The notes under the pieces were generated by a model. That model was not told the origin of the DNA. It did not search any database and saw nothing but the letters and a program-made list of their open reading frames with translations. A stretch of 64,000 nucleotides of DNA, taken from assembly GCF_035918015.1 (NCBI RefSeq), contig NZ_CP109132.1, positions 4,030,001-4,094,000 of the forward strand, written 5' to 3'. How positions within the stretch are numbered: position 1 is the first letter of the stretch; the number at the start of each line of letters is the position of its first letter. Shown one piece after another: positions 8,852-17,317 of this stretch. The DNA comes from Streptomyces sp. NBC_01754 (GTDB lineage Bacteria; Actinomycetota; Actinomycetes; Streptomycetales; Streptomycetaceae). The translations under genes were made by a program, and so were the position numbers.

Positions 8852-10092
8852 TGGTTTCCCCATTCCTTGAGGTTCGTGCTCGGGCTGAGCAGCGACAGTA
8901 CGAACAGGCGCAGGAACTCGGCGTCCCGGCCCGAGGGCGCGTCCTCGCCGTCGCCCTCGTCGGCCCTGATCCGGTCCAGGGCCGCGCGGGCGATGTCGAC
9001 GGCGTCGCCGATCACGGTGGTGCGCAGTTCGGCGTCGAGTTCGGCGTTGCGCAGCCGGTGGATGGCGTCGGAGACCTCGGCGTCGTAGCCGAGGGAGAGT
9101 TGCTGGACGGAGTAGACCTCGAGTCCCGCCGGTGCTGTCTCGGAGGCCAGGCGCCGGGTGGCCTCCTCGCCGAACCATGTTCCGTCGCGCAGTGTCGGCC
9201 CGGGGGTGCTGAACCGGTCGCAGGGCAGCATCGAGACGGTTTCGGTCACGCTTGCCACCGCCTGTTCGCCCAGGAACTCCTCGTGGTCGTCGACGGTGAA
9301 CACGGCCCGCGCGGTGTCCTTGACCCGCCAGACGATCAGCACGCCGACGACGACCGGATGGCCGACGCGGTCCACCGCGTGCAGGGTGCCGCCCTGGAAG
9401 TGGCGCAGCCGTATGTCCACGCGGTGCCGCCGGACGAAGGGGTTCACCCACACCAGACCGCTGCGGCGCACCGTGCCCCGGTAGCGGCCCCACCGGGTCA
9501 GGACCACGGCGTGGCCCTCCTGGTTGCGGAGCAGACCGCCCGCCGCGAGCAGCACGGCGGCGGTGAGGGCGGCCAGCAGCGGCGGAGACGGTTCGGGCAG
9601 GTCTGTCCAACGCCCCACGGCCTGCGGCCTCGTCGCGATGGCAGTGAGGGCACCGCCGCACAGCATGGCGCAGAGCAGGGCGAGGGTGCCGGACAGGACC
9701 GGCCGGGCACGGAACTCCCGTACCTCGGACAGTGTGCCCGCCCGTGGCACCCGGCGGCGGGGACCGGCGGGTGCCACCTGCTCCAGCTCGGGCTCCGGGT
9801 CCACGACGGTGCCGACGAGGGTGTCGTGCAGGGAGCCATGGACCGTCGGGGTGCCCCGAGGCCGGTCGGCCGCCTCCTCCGTCCAGGGCTCGTCCGGACC
9901 GTGCGGGCCGTCCCGGGTCTCCGACGGGTCCGGCCCCGGGGCCGGGTCAGGGGTGTGCGCGGGGCCCCGGTCCAGTCCGGGTTGCGGGGCGAACTCCTTG
10001 AACGACGGATCCCCCACTTGTTCAAGGGGGAAGGAGAACTCGTCGGGGGGCAGGACAGAGTTGACAGGTGTCCGTGCGCGCTCGCTCTTCAA
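8821..10092 (-). CDS. SPFH/band-7 domain membrane protein
   Basis: The 423-residue protein has a long Pro/Glu-rich N-terminus (1-125), two hydrophobic helices (about 135-160 and 175-195), then an SPFH/prohibitin-type domain with segments such as GHAVVLTRWGRYRGTVR and WVNPFVRRHRVDIRLRHF. SPFH proteins form membrane microdomain scaffolds. The TTG start at 10092 is favoured by AGAAGGAAG 7 bp upstream; an in-frame start exists at 10167. The next gene, a secreted NlpC/P60 hydrolase, overlaps it, so the two probably work together at the envelope. Confidence 0.75.
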   Translation of the reverse strand: MKSERARTPVNSVLPPDEFSFPLEQVGDPSFKEFAPQPGLDRGPAHTPDPAPGPDPSETRDGPHGPDEPWTEEAADRPRGTPTVHGSLHDTLVGTVVDPEPELEQVAPAGPRRRVPRAGTLSEVREFRARPVLSGTLALLCAMLCGGALTAIATRPQAVGRWTDLPEPSPPLLAALTAAVLLAAGGLLRNQEGHAVVLTRWGRYRGTVRRSGLVWVNPFVRRHRVDIRLRHFQGGTLHAVDRVGHPVVVGVLIVWRVKDTARAVFTVDDHEEFLGEQAVASVTETVSMLPCDRFSTPGPTLRDGTWFGEEATRRLASETAPAGLEVYSVQQLSLGYDAEVSDAIHRLRNAELDAELRTTVIGDAVDIARAALDRIRADEGDGEDAPSGRDAEFLRLFVLSLLSPSTNLKEWGNQWPNHRSSSS

Positions 10093-10346
10093 TCGTGGCT
10101 TCCTTCTCGCGGGTGACTCCGGCCGGATTGGCCAGGCACCGTCCCGAGACACCGTCCACGGTTCCATGACGCGACAGAACGGTCCGATCGGCGTGATTTA
10201 TGACACGGTCGACACTCCGCCCGAAGCCGTGGGAGGAAGAAAGCCCGGTTCAGAGACCTGTCGGCACCTGCGAGGACACCATCTCCACGCTCTGCGGCCG
10301 GTGCGTGTCACCTCATTACTTCCAGGTATGTGCCTAGATACATCTG

Positions 10347-10377
10347 TTGACGTGTCAACTACCCGTCCCTCTAATGT
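10347..10377 (+). promoter_or_regulatory. Putative promoter with embedded TTGACGTGTCAA palindrome
   Basis: TTGACG (10347-10352) and TAATGT (10372-10377) are 19 bp apart. The -35 lies in the perfect palindrome TTGACGTGTCAA (10347-10358), a likely operator for the sigma-fusion gene at 10450. Spacing inside the palindrome differs from the cluster motif described at 14113. Confidence 0.4.
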
Positions 10378-10449
10378 GTTGTGCATCGATCACCGTCAGT
10401 AGGCGACGCGTCCGGCCGGCCAGGGCCGTACCGCCGCGGTAGAGGGTTC

Positions 10450-12162
10450 ATGAGCAACAACACCGTGTTTCCCCCGCCGGAGTCCGAGGAGACAGCGGAA
10501 CCGAGCGACGCCCAGCTCATCTCCGCCACCCGCGAGGGCGACAACACCGCCTACGAGACGCTGTACGCCCGGCATCGCAGGGCCGCCGTCCGGTGCGCCC
10601 GGCAGTTCGCCTCCCGCGAGGCGGACGTCGACGACCTGGTCGCCGATGCGTTCGCCAACGTCCTGAGCGCGATACGCAAGGGCTCCGGCCCGACCGAGTT
10701 CTTCCGCGGCTACCTCGTGCGCACCGTCCGCCACTGCGCCTTCCGCGTCACCCGGCAGCAGCGGCGGACGACCCTCACCGACACCTGGGACAGCCACGAC
10801 TCCGCCGAACCCGTCCGGGACCCCGCCGTCGAGGCGTTCGACAACCAGGCTGTCGGCAATGCCTTCCGCTCCCTGCCGGAACGCTGGCAGGCCGTGCTCT
10901 GGCACACCGAGGTCGAGGGCGAGGCGCCGGCGAGCGTCGCGCCCCTGCTGGGCCTGCGGCCCAACAGCGTCTCGGCGCTGGCCTACCGGGCCCGCGAGGG
11001 CCTGCGCACCGCCTACGTCCAGGCCCACATCACCAACGCCGACCGGCCCTGCCGCGAGTACGCCGCCAAACTGGGCGCGTACGCCCGCGGCAAGCTCGGC
11101 AGGACGCAGAGCGAGCGGGTCCGCGAGCACCTGGACACCTGTACCGACTGCGGAGGCATCTACCTCGAACTCGCCGATCTCTCCGCGACACTCCCCGCAG
11201 CCGTCGCCCCGCTCTTCCTCGGCTCCGCCGCTTCCTCCTACCTGCTGAGCACCGTGGGTTCCTCCGCCGTCCAGCAGGGCGCGGCGCAGGCGGCCCAGGC
11301 GGTCCCGGTGCCGACGCCCAAGAGCCTCTGGAAGAGCGGCAAGGCCCTGGCCGCGGCCGGGGTGACCGCCGGCGTGGTGGCCGCGGGCTCGCTCGCGCTG
11401 GCGCTCACCGCCGGTCAGGGTGGGACCGGCCGGGCGGAACCGGTCGGGCAGGCACCGCCGCCCGCTTCGGCCGGAGAGACTCCGGCGCCCGCCCCAGCAC
11501 CGTCCTTCCCAGCGGCCCGCCCGGCGCACTCCGGCGCACCGGGCGCCGGGCACGGCGTCGCGGACGAGGGTCCGGTGCCCCAGGTGACGGAGCGGGCCGG
11601 CCCCGTGAACGAAGCTCATCGCTCACCGGAGGTGCCTGGGGCAAGCACCGGTGCCGTGCTTCCGCCAGCCCCCGCCGAGCAGCTGGACGACGCCGATCCG
11701 CCGGCCGTACCGGAACACCCCGAGCCGTCTCCGTCACCGTCTTCGCCGGACAGCGTGTACGAGGGCACGGAGTCGGAACCCGAACCGATTCCGACCCTCT
11801 CGTCTTCGTCTTCGCCCTCCGCTCCTTCGCCCTCCCCTTCTTCTCCCGAGCCGTTGCCGTCACCCACGCCCGAGCTGACGCCGGAACCGACCCCTGCTCC
11901 CACAGTCACGTTCACCTCACCACCCGACCCCACACCGACCCCGGTACCCACACCGACCCCGGTACCCTCACCGACCGGTGGTGAATGCGGGCCGCCCGGC
12001 CACGGACATGGACACGGCCGTCCCTGCCGGCCCTGTTACCGGCCAGGGCACCCGGGCTGGTGCCCTCCTGGTCACGCGAAGGGCCGGGACGGCGGCCAAC
12101 CGACGCACACCGCAGCCCTGTCGCTGGCGTTCGGCGTTCTCAGCTGGCTGAAGAGACGATAA
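10450..12162 (+). CDS. ECF sigma factor fused to anti-sigma-like, membrane and Pro-rich domains
   Basis: This 570-residue protein starts with ECF sigma regions 2 and 4 (about 25-190). These include AYETLYARHRRAAVRCARQF, DDLVADAFANV and FRSLPERWQAVLWHTEVEG. A ZAS-like motif follows, REHLDTCTDC (about 225-240). One hydrophobic helix (about 305-325) is followed by a long Pro/Ser/Thr/Glu-rich segment and a Cys/His/Gly-rich end (residues CGPPGHGHGHGRPC). The arrangement keeps sigma and its inhibitor in one membrane-bound chain with an outside tail. The paralogue at 58123 has a similar plan. Confidence 0.8.
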   Translation: MSNNTVFPPPESEETAEPSDAQLISATREGDNTAYETLYARHRRAAVRCARQFASREADVDDLVADAFANVLSAIRKGSGPTEFFRGYLVRTVRHCAFRVTRQQRRTTLTDTWDSHDSAEPVRDPAVEAFDNQAVGNAFRSLPERWQAVLWHTEVEGEAPASVAPLLGLRPNSVSALAYRAREGLRTAYVQAHITNADRPCREYAAKLGAYARGKLGRTQSERVREHLDTCTDCGGIYLELADLSATLPAAVAPLFLGSAASSYLLSTVGSSAVQQGAAQAAQAVPVPTPKSLWKSGKALAAAGVTAGVVAAGSLALALTAGQGGTGRAEPVGQAPPPASAGETPAPAPAPSFPAARPAHSGAPGAGHGVADEGPVPQVTERAGPVNEAHRSPEVPGASTGAVLPPAPAEQLDDADPPAVPEHPEPSPSPSSPDSVYEGTESEPEPIPTLSSSSSPSAPSPSPSSPEPLPSPTPELTPEPTPAPTVTFTSPPDPTPTPVPTPTPVPSPTGGECGPPGHGHGHGRPCRPCYRPGHPGWCPPGHAKGRDGGQPTHTAALSLAFGVLSWLKRR

Positions 12163-12176
12163 GGCAGCTCCCGTTC

Positions 12177-12210
12177 GGACCCGGGCCGGTCTTCCCGCCG
12201 GTCCGGGTCC
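12177..12210 (+). terminator. Hairpin terminator between convergent genes
   Basis: Arms of 13 bases (12177-12189 and 12198-12210) pair with one wobble. It separates the sigma fusion from the convergent small membrane-protein gene and can serve both. Confidence 0.65.
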
Positions 12211-12216
12211 GTCCCT

Positions 12217-12567
12217 TCAGACGCCGTCGCCCCTCGGCCGGCGGTGACGGCAAGAGGGTCCGTGTTCCGCGCCGGCGGTGGCCGCCCAGGCGTCGCAACA
12301 CCAGCCGGCCGGGGCGACGGCCGCCACGGCGGCGCCGGCGTCGGCCGGATGCGGATGGCTGTCGCGCTGCGTCCGTACGGCTTCGCGGCGCAGGGCGTCC
12401 TTCAGCGCCCGTTCGCGCGCCGCCGCGACGACGACGAGACCGGAGCCGACGACGAACACCCCGCACACCCATGGCGCCCCGTTGCGGGCGGACTGCACGG
12501 CGCACCAGACGAGCCACTCGAACAGGACGCCGTAGCAAAAGTAGAGGAAGTAGTGAGAACTTCTCAT
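12217..12567 (-). CDS. Small membrane protein, unknown function
   Basis: The 116-residue product begins MRSSHYFLYFCYG. It has two hydrophobic helices (about 5-25 and 32-50), then a basic/His-rich cytoplasmic tail with Cys pairs (GWCCDAW). GGAG precedes the ATG by about 10 bp. I do not recognise the family. Confidence 0.5.
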   Translation of the reverse strand: MRSSHYFLYFCYGVLFEWLVWCAVQSARNGAPWVCGVFVVGSGLVVVAAARERALKDALRREAVRTQRDSHPHPADAGAAVAAVAPAGWCCDAWAATAGAEHGPSCRHRRPRGDGV

Positions 12568-13340
12568 GGCGGTTCCGCTCCGTTCTCGCGGCGACGTGGT
12601 CCAGGCGGGGTGGGCCCTGCGGCGTGGGAGAACCGGCCGGCTCGGGTGGGTCCGAGAGTGCTGAAGGAGTAACCGCCTGATGGGGCCGTGTGCGGGGGAT
12701 GCGGGCCTCGTCGTCCCCAGGGCGGTGGGTCGGGGTGTGTTCGCCATCGGAACCTCGTCGGTCGGTCGGTCGGGGCGCGGGCGTCCGGAGGACGGCCGCG
12801 TCACTCCCCCAGAGACGCGAGGTGACGGGCCATGACGCGGCGGGACCGAAGACTTTCCGGTATCAACCTCACACCTGGCCGACACCGAGGACGTGGCCAA
12901 CGCCTACCGAGTCCTCGATGCCGACGGCGAGAGCGCGGACGGTTTCCGGTGGACGGGGTCGGACGGCGGGGATGCGCGCACCCGGTCGAGAACCGCAGGA
13001 GCGGGCGGGAGTTGAGGAACGGGAGGCGAGGCGCACGCGCTCATGGTCGGCACCGCGAGCACCACGTCACGCAGGCATCCCCATCCGTGAGGCGGCCCGG
13101 CCTTCCGCCGGGCCAGGCGGCCGTCAGGCCCCATCACCATCAGCAGCGGTCAAGCGGTGCCCGGCGAGATCGCCGGGCACCACGCGGGCCGTACCGCCGG
13201 GCCGGAGCGGTCGGTGGGGCGTGTGTCGGCGGGCGCGGAAAGACGTTTCGTCGAACGGCGTCAGGAATGCCTGGCTGATGGCTCTCCCCGGGTGAGGCGG
13301 CATGTGCGTCGCCCACTTGACGGCGGAGGAGAGGGGCATT
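12568..13340. other. Gene-poor region with a possible coding remnant
   Basis: No intact gene is supported across about 770 bp. A short plus-strand stretch at about 12850-13015 reads in one frame as EDFPVSTSHLADTEDVANAY followed by RVLDADGESADGF before a stop. It has protein-like composition but no start or flanking domain, so it may be the debris of a larger gene. The downstream part probably carries the promoter of the 13341 gene. Confidence 0.35.
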
Positions 13341-13949
13341 GTGACCATCACTGGTCCGGAGACCATCGAGCGTGCGGCTGGGCAGCCGGTCGTCCTTCCG
13401 ACCTGGAGGCAGCTCCAGGTCCTGTCGGGCGTCGCCCGGGGTTACAAGAACGTCGAAATAGCCGGGCACCTGCACGTGGCCCGGCCGACCGTGCAACGCC
13501 ATGTCGACCGGCTGGGCAAGAGCCTGGGCACCGGCGAACGGGCGCAGATGGTCGCCATCGGCTACGAACGCGGTTGGCTGGCGCGGCTGTCGCCCGAGCC
13601 CCGCGAGTGGGTGGTCCTCACCGGGCGCAGCCAGGACGTGCTCCGGCTCATCGCCGACGGGAAGAGCAACGAGCAGATCGCAGACGAGCTGTACCTGAGC
13701 GTGAACACGGTCAAGAGCCATGTGCGCCGCATCCTCAACGTCCTCCAGGCCCGGCACCGGGCCCACGCGGTGGCACTGGCCTACCAGCACGGCCACCTGC
13801 GCCGCCGCCCCGGCCCCGCTCCGGGCCGCCATGGCCCGGGCGTAGCGGCCGGGGCCCGTGGCGGGAGGGGGCCTGGCGGCACACCGGAACCAGGCGGGCC
13901 GACGACTCCGGGTCTCCAGCATCAGCACCAGCGGGGCCGGGTTCTCTGA
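13341..13949 (+). CDS. Regulator with two LuxR-type helix-turn-helix domains
   Basis: The 202-residue protein carries two LuxR-like HTH units. The first is at about 20-75 (QVLSGVARGYKNVEIAGHL, VARPTVQRHVDRL). The second, more canonical, is at about 92-150 (VLRLIADGKSNEQIADELYL, SVNTVKSHVRRILNVL). There is no receiver domain. GTG 13341 follows GGAGAGGGG. It sits just upstream of the ABC transporter that shares an operator with the thiopeptide cluster. It is therefore one candidate for the cluster regulator, an inference from position only. Confidence 0.75.
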   Translation: MTITGPETIERAAGQPVVLPTWRQLQVLSGVARGYKNVEIAGHLHVARPTVQRHVDRLGKSLGTGERAQMVAIGYERGWLARLSPEPREWVVLTGRSQDVLRLIADGKSNEQIADELYLSVNTVKSHVRRILNVLQARHRAHAVALAYQHGHLRRRPGPAPGRHGPGVAAGARGGRGPGGTPEPGGPTTPGLQHQHQRGRVL

Positions 13950-14112
13950 TCGGCGGGCCGGCTGCCGGACCTGGCAGCCCAACAGTCCGTGGATGGCCTG
14001 GCCGGCGCCGCCTCCCGTACCGGCTGCACCATCACCGGCTGAAGCGCCGAGCCGGCGCCCGTCAGCATCAGAAGCCGGAGTTCACCTTCCGGCCTCTTCG
14101 CTTCGGCGCGAT

Positions 14113-14145
14113 TGACAACTGTCGTCGCCTTCATGACGCACGTCA
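14113..14145. promoter_or_regulatory. Tandem operator-like palindromes before the ABC transporter
   Basis: TGACAACTGTCG (14113-14124) and TGACGCACGTCA (14134-14145) match TGACA-N2-TGTCA at 9/10 and 8/10 positions and are offset by exactly 21 bp. The same pair geometry is found at 28574/28595 and 31345/31366. They lie 128-160 bp upstream of the ATPase start. Confidence 0.6.
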
Positions 14146-14272
14146 TCAGGTTCCGGGCACCCTCCCTGCCAGGCAGGTCCGCGGCCATACCGTCGGTTCT
14201 GCCCGGTGGTTCGAAGGCCGGCGGGGTGGGACGAGTACGGAGGAGCAGCGTGAAGGAACGGGAGCGTCCACG

Positions 14273-15193
14273 ATGACGGCGGTTGTTGTGGAAGGTCTGC
14301 GCAAGACCTACGGAAGCCACGAGGTGCTGGGCGGAATCGACTTCAGCGTGGCCGAGGGGGAGATCTTCGCCCTGCTGGGCCCCAACGGCGCGGGCAAGAC
14401 GACGACGCTGGAGATCCTGGAGGGTTTCCGTGGCCGGGACGGTGGCCGGGTGGAGGTGCTCGGCCTGGACCCGGGGGTGCGGGGCGACAGCCGTCGCCTG
14501 CGGGAGCTGGTGGGGCTCGTCCTTCAGGACATCGCGGTGGAACCGTACCTGTCGGTGCGCGAGACGGTCGCACGCAACGCGGGCTACTACCAGGCCCCCC
14601 GCGACGTCGACGAGGTCATCGAGCTCGTCGGTCTCGGGGAGAAGCGGACCGCCAAGGTGAAGGACCTGTCAGGCGGGCAGAAGCGCAGGCTGGACCTGGC
14701 CCTGGGCGTTGTCGGAGATCCTCGTCTGCTGTTTCTCGACGAGCCCACCACGGGCTTCGACCCCAGCGCCAGGCGGAGCGCCTGGGAGGTCGTGCAGAAC
14801 CTCCGCGCGTCCGGCACCACCATCGTGCTGACCACGCACTACATGGACGAGGTGCAGGCGCTCGCCGACTCGGTGGCGGTCATCGCGGACGGCCGGATAG
14901 TCGAGTCGGGCACCCCCGCCACGCTCGGCGGGAGGGACAGCGGGTTCGCCAGGATCCGCTTCGAGCTGCCGCCGGGCGCGGACGTGACGGACCTGCCGGT
15001 GCCGGCGGGAGCGCCCACCGAGGACGGCCTGGTCACCGTCGAGGCGGCGGAACCGACGTCGGCGCTGCACTCCCTCACCGAATGGGCCCTGGGCCGTGGC
15101 ACGACGCTCGAGCGGCTGACCGTCGAACGGCCCTCCCTGGAAGACGCGTACCTCGACATCACCCGCTCCCTGGAAGATCGGAGCCGTTCATGA
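14273..15193 (+). CDS. ABC transporter ATP-binding protein, DrrA-like
   Basis: The 306-residue ATPase shows Walker A GPNGAGKTTT, signature LSGGQKRRLDLALG, Walker B LLFLDEPTTGFDP and the H-loop in LTTHYMDEV. The C-terminal extension (about 225-306) is typical of the DrrA/antibiotic-export subfamily. GGGAG lies 8 bp before the ATG. It is translationally coupled to the permease through ATGA. The shared tandem operator at 14113 suggests that it exports, or protects against, the thiopeptide product. Confidence 0.9.
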   Translation: MTAVVVEGLRKTYGSHEVLGGIDFSVAEGEIFALLGPNGAGKTTTLEILEGFRGRDGGRVEVLGLDPGVRGDSRRLRELVGLVLQDIAVEPYLSVRETVARNAGYYQAPRDVDEVIELVGLGEKRTAKVKDLSGGQKRRLDLALGVVGDPRLLFLDEPTTGFDPSARRSAWEVVQNLRASGTTIVLTTHYMDEVQALADSVAVIADGRIVESGTPATLGGRDSGFARIRFELPPGADVTDLPVPAGAPTEDGLVTVEAAEPTSALHSLTEWALGRGTTLERLTVERPSLEDAYLDITRSLEDRSRS

Positions 15194-15999
15194 CCACCGT
15201 GTCCCCGGCGCCCGCCGCGCTCGGCCACGACGACTCCCGTGGCGGCGGCCACGTCAGGCTGCTGGCGCACCAGATCCGCTACGAGCAGCTCTCCTTCTGG
15301 CGCAACCCGCAGGCCGTGGCCTTCACCTTCCTCCTGCCCGTCGTCATCGTCACGATCTTCGGGGCGGTCTTCGGCGGGGACGAGAAGCAGCCCTTCTTCT
15401 TCGGGCTCACCGGCATGGAGTACTACACGCCGATGATCGTCGCGGTCTCCGTACTGGGCGCGTGTTACGGCCAGTTGGCGATCGTGCTGTCGACACGGCG
15501 GCAGACCGGCATGCTGAAGCGGCTCCGGGCGACGCCGCTGCCGGCCTGGGTCTACTTCGTCGGTCTGCTGACGCACTGTGTGCTGGTCAGCGTCGTCGAC
15601 GTCACCCTGGTCATCGGTGTGGGCACCTTCTACGGGGTGTCCCTGCCCGCCCACTGGGCCGCGCTCGGCCTGACGCTGGTGCTGGGCGCCGCGAGCTTCT
15701 GCGCCCTCGGAGCGGGTGTCGCGTCGATGGTCAGGAGCGCCGAGGCCGCGCCGGCTCTGGTGCAGTTCATCCAGTTCCCGCTGGTGTTCATCTCGGGCAG
15801 CTACTTCCCCATCCACGCGGGCGCGTTGAACACGATCGCGGGGCTGCTGCCGGTGAAGCCCTTCAACGAAGCCATGCTGGGGGCGTTCGCGCCCACCGGG
15901 GGATACCAGTGGAAGGAGCTGGGGATCCTGGCTGTCTGGGGTGTCCTCGGTGCGGTGGTGGCGGTCAGACGGTTCCGGTGGGACCCCCGGCCCGAATGA
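15190..15999 (+). CDS. ABC-2 type permease, DrrB-like
   Basis: This 269-residue membrane protein has about six hydrophobic segments. Its C-terminal part contains FPLVFISGSYFPIHAGALN, characteristic of ABC-2 drug-export permeases. The ATG overlaps the ATPase stop as ATGA (15190-15193), so the two form one exporter. A bidirectional hairpin follows, before the convergent monooxygenase gene. Confidence 0.9.
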   Translation: MTTVSPAPAALGHDDSRGGGHVRLLAHQIRYEQLSFWRNPQAVAFTFLLPVVIVTIFGAVFGGDEKQPFFFGLTGMEYYTPMIVAVSVLGACYGQLAIVLSTRRQTGMLKRLRATPLPAWVYFVGLLTHCVLVSVVDVTLVIGVGTFYGVSLPAHWAALGLTLVLGAASFCALGAGVASMVRSAEAAPALVQFIQFPLVFISGSYFPIHAGALNTIAGLLPVKPFNEAMLGAFAPTGGYQWKELGILAVWGVLGAVVAVRRFRWDPRPE

Positions 16000-16025
16000 C
16001 CTCCTGGCACGTCGCGTGGCAGAGA

Positions 16026-16059
16026 GCGGGGCGGGACCGTGTACGCGGTCGCGCCCCGC
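16026..16059. terminator. Bidirectional hairpin terminator
   Basis: Arms of 14 bases beginning GCGGGGCG and ending CGCCCCGC pair with one mismatch around a short loop. It lies between the converging ABC permease and the cluster operon end. Confidence 0.7.
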
Positions 16060-16116
16060 GCCCGCCCGTGTCCGGGCCCGGGTGGAGGGCCCGGACCAGG
16101 GGTCAGGGTGCAGGCG

Positions 16117-17292
16117 TCAGGAGTACGAGAGGACGGAGTCCCCGTAGAGCCAGTCGAGGTGTGCCAGGTCCCGCTGACGGGCCATCGCGGCGTCGCGTTC
16201 GGCCTGGAGCGGTCCGTCCGGGAGATGGAAGGTGTGTGCGCGCAGCCGGGCCTGCCGGTGGACCTCGGCCGTACGGGGCAGCCGGACCGCCTCGTACCGG
16301 CGCAGCGCACCGGGCACGTCGGCCATGTGCTCCGTGAGGCAGTCCGCCAGCACCACGGCGTCCTCCAGGGCCTGGCTCGCCCCCTGGGACAGGAAGGGGA
16401 GCATGGGGTGGGCGGCGTCGCCGACCAGCGCCACGCGGCCGGCGCGGAACCGGTCGGACAGGTTCCGGTCGAACAGCCCCCAGCGGGTCACCGGCCCGGC
16501 CGTGCGCAGGACCCGGGTGACGTCCTCGTGCCAGCCGTCGAACTCCGCGAGCAGTTCCGCGGTGCCGGCGCGCGCGCTGCGCGGGGCGGTGCCGGCGGAC
16601 GGGTCGGCACAGACCGCGCTGAAGTGCACCGTCCGTCCGGAGGAGACCGGGTAGTAGGTCACATGGCGGTCCGGGCCGAACCAGAACATCACCCGCGGAT
16701 CGTGGGCGAAGGAGGGCACCGCGGAGGCCGGCACCAGCCCCCGGTACACGGAATGGCCCGAGAAGACCGGCTCGTCGTCCACCACCGCTCCGCGCAGGCC
16801 GGAGTGGACACCGTCCGCCCCGATCACCACGTCGGCGGTCGCCGAGCCGCCCTTGGCGAGACGCAGCTCCACCCGGTCGCCGTGTTCCACGGCACCGCTC
16901 ACCGGCTGACCGAGGTGCAGCTGTCCCGGGGGCAGCAGGTCGACGAGGCAGGACTGGAGATCGGCGCGGTGGATCAGGTAGTAGGGCGCCCGGAACCGGT
17001 CCTCGCAGGCGCTTCCGTGCGCGACGCGGGACAGCAGCGCCCCGTCGTCCCAGCGCCTCGTCTCGATGGCGCCCGCCGTGCTGCCCCGGCGGCGCATCGA
17101 CGGCTCGGCACCGAGGTCGTGCAGGATGCGCGCGCCGTTGGGGGACAGCTGGATCCCCGCGCCGATCGCGTCGAGCGCGTTCGACTTCTCGTACACGTCG
17201 CAGCGCACGCCGCGTCGGCGCAGCAGGATGGCGACGGCGAGACCCGACACCCCTGCCCCGACCACGGCCACGCGCATGCCGGCGGCTGTCAT
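16117..17292 (-). CDS. FAD-dependent aromatic monooxygenase 1
   Basis: The 391-residue flavoprotein belongs to the salicylate/para-hydroxybenzoate hydroxylase group. Visible motifs are VAVVGAGVSGLAVA (FAD Rossmann), GADGVHS (DG motif) and LVGDAAHPMLPF (GD motif). Such enzymes insert oxygen into electron-rich aromatic rings using NAD(P)H. ATG 17292 follows CGGGAG. It is the last gene of the main operon, 25 bp after its paralogue. A plausible substrate is 3-amino-4-hydroxybenzoate made by the genes at 33148-35071, by analogy with PtmB3 in platensimycin biosynthesis. This is inference. Confidence 0.85.
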   Translation of the reverse strand: MTAAGMRVAVVGAGVSGLAVAILLRRRGVRCDVYEKSNALDAIGAGIQLSPNGARILHDLGAEPSMRRRGSTAGAIETRRWDDGALLSRVAHGSACEDRFRAPYYLIHRADLQSCLVDLLPPGQLHLGQPVSGAVEHGDRVELRLAKGGSATADVVIGADGVHSGLRGAVVDDEPVFSGHSVYRGLVPASAVPSFAHDPRVMFWFGPDRHVTYYPVSSGRTVHFSAVCADPSAGTAPRSARAGTAELLAEFDGWHEDVTRVLRTAGPVTRWGLFDRNLSDRFRAGRVALVGDAAHPMLPFLSQGASQALEDAVVLADCLTEHMADVPGALRRYEAVRLPRTAEVHRQARLRAHTFHLPDGPLQAERDAAMARQRDLAHLDWLYGDSVLSYS

Positions 17293-17317
17293 GGCACAAC
17301 TCCCGTTCTTGCGTGGT

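Noticed and set aside
10347..10358. TTGACGTGTCAA considered as a member of the cluster palindrome family
   Set aside because: The half-sites are spaced differently (TGAC-2-GTCA instead of TGAC-4-GTCA) and no partner lies 21 bp away.
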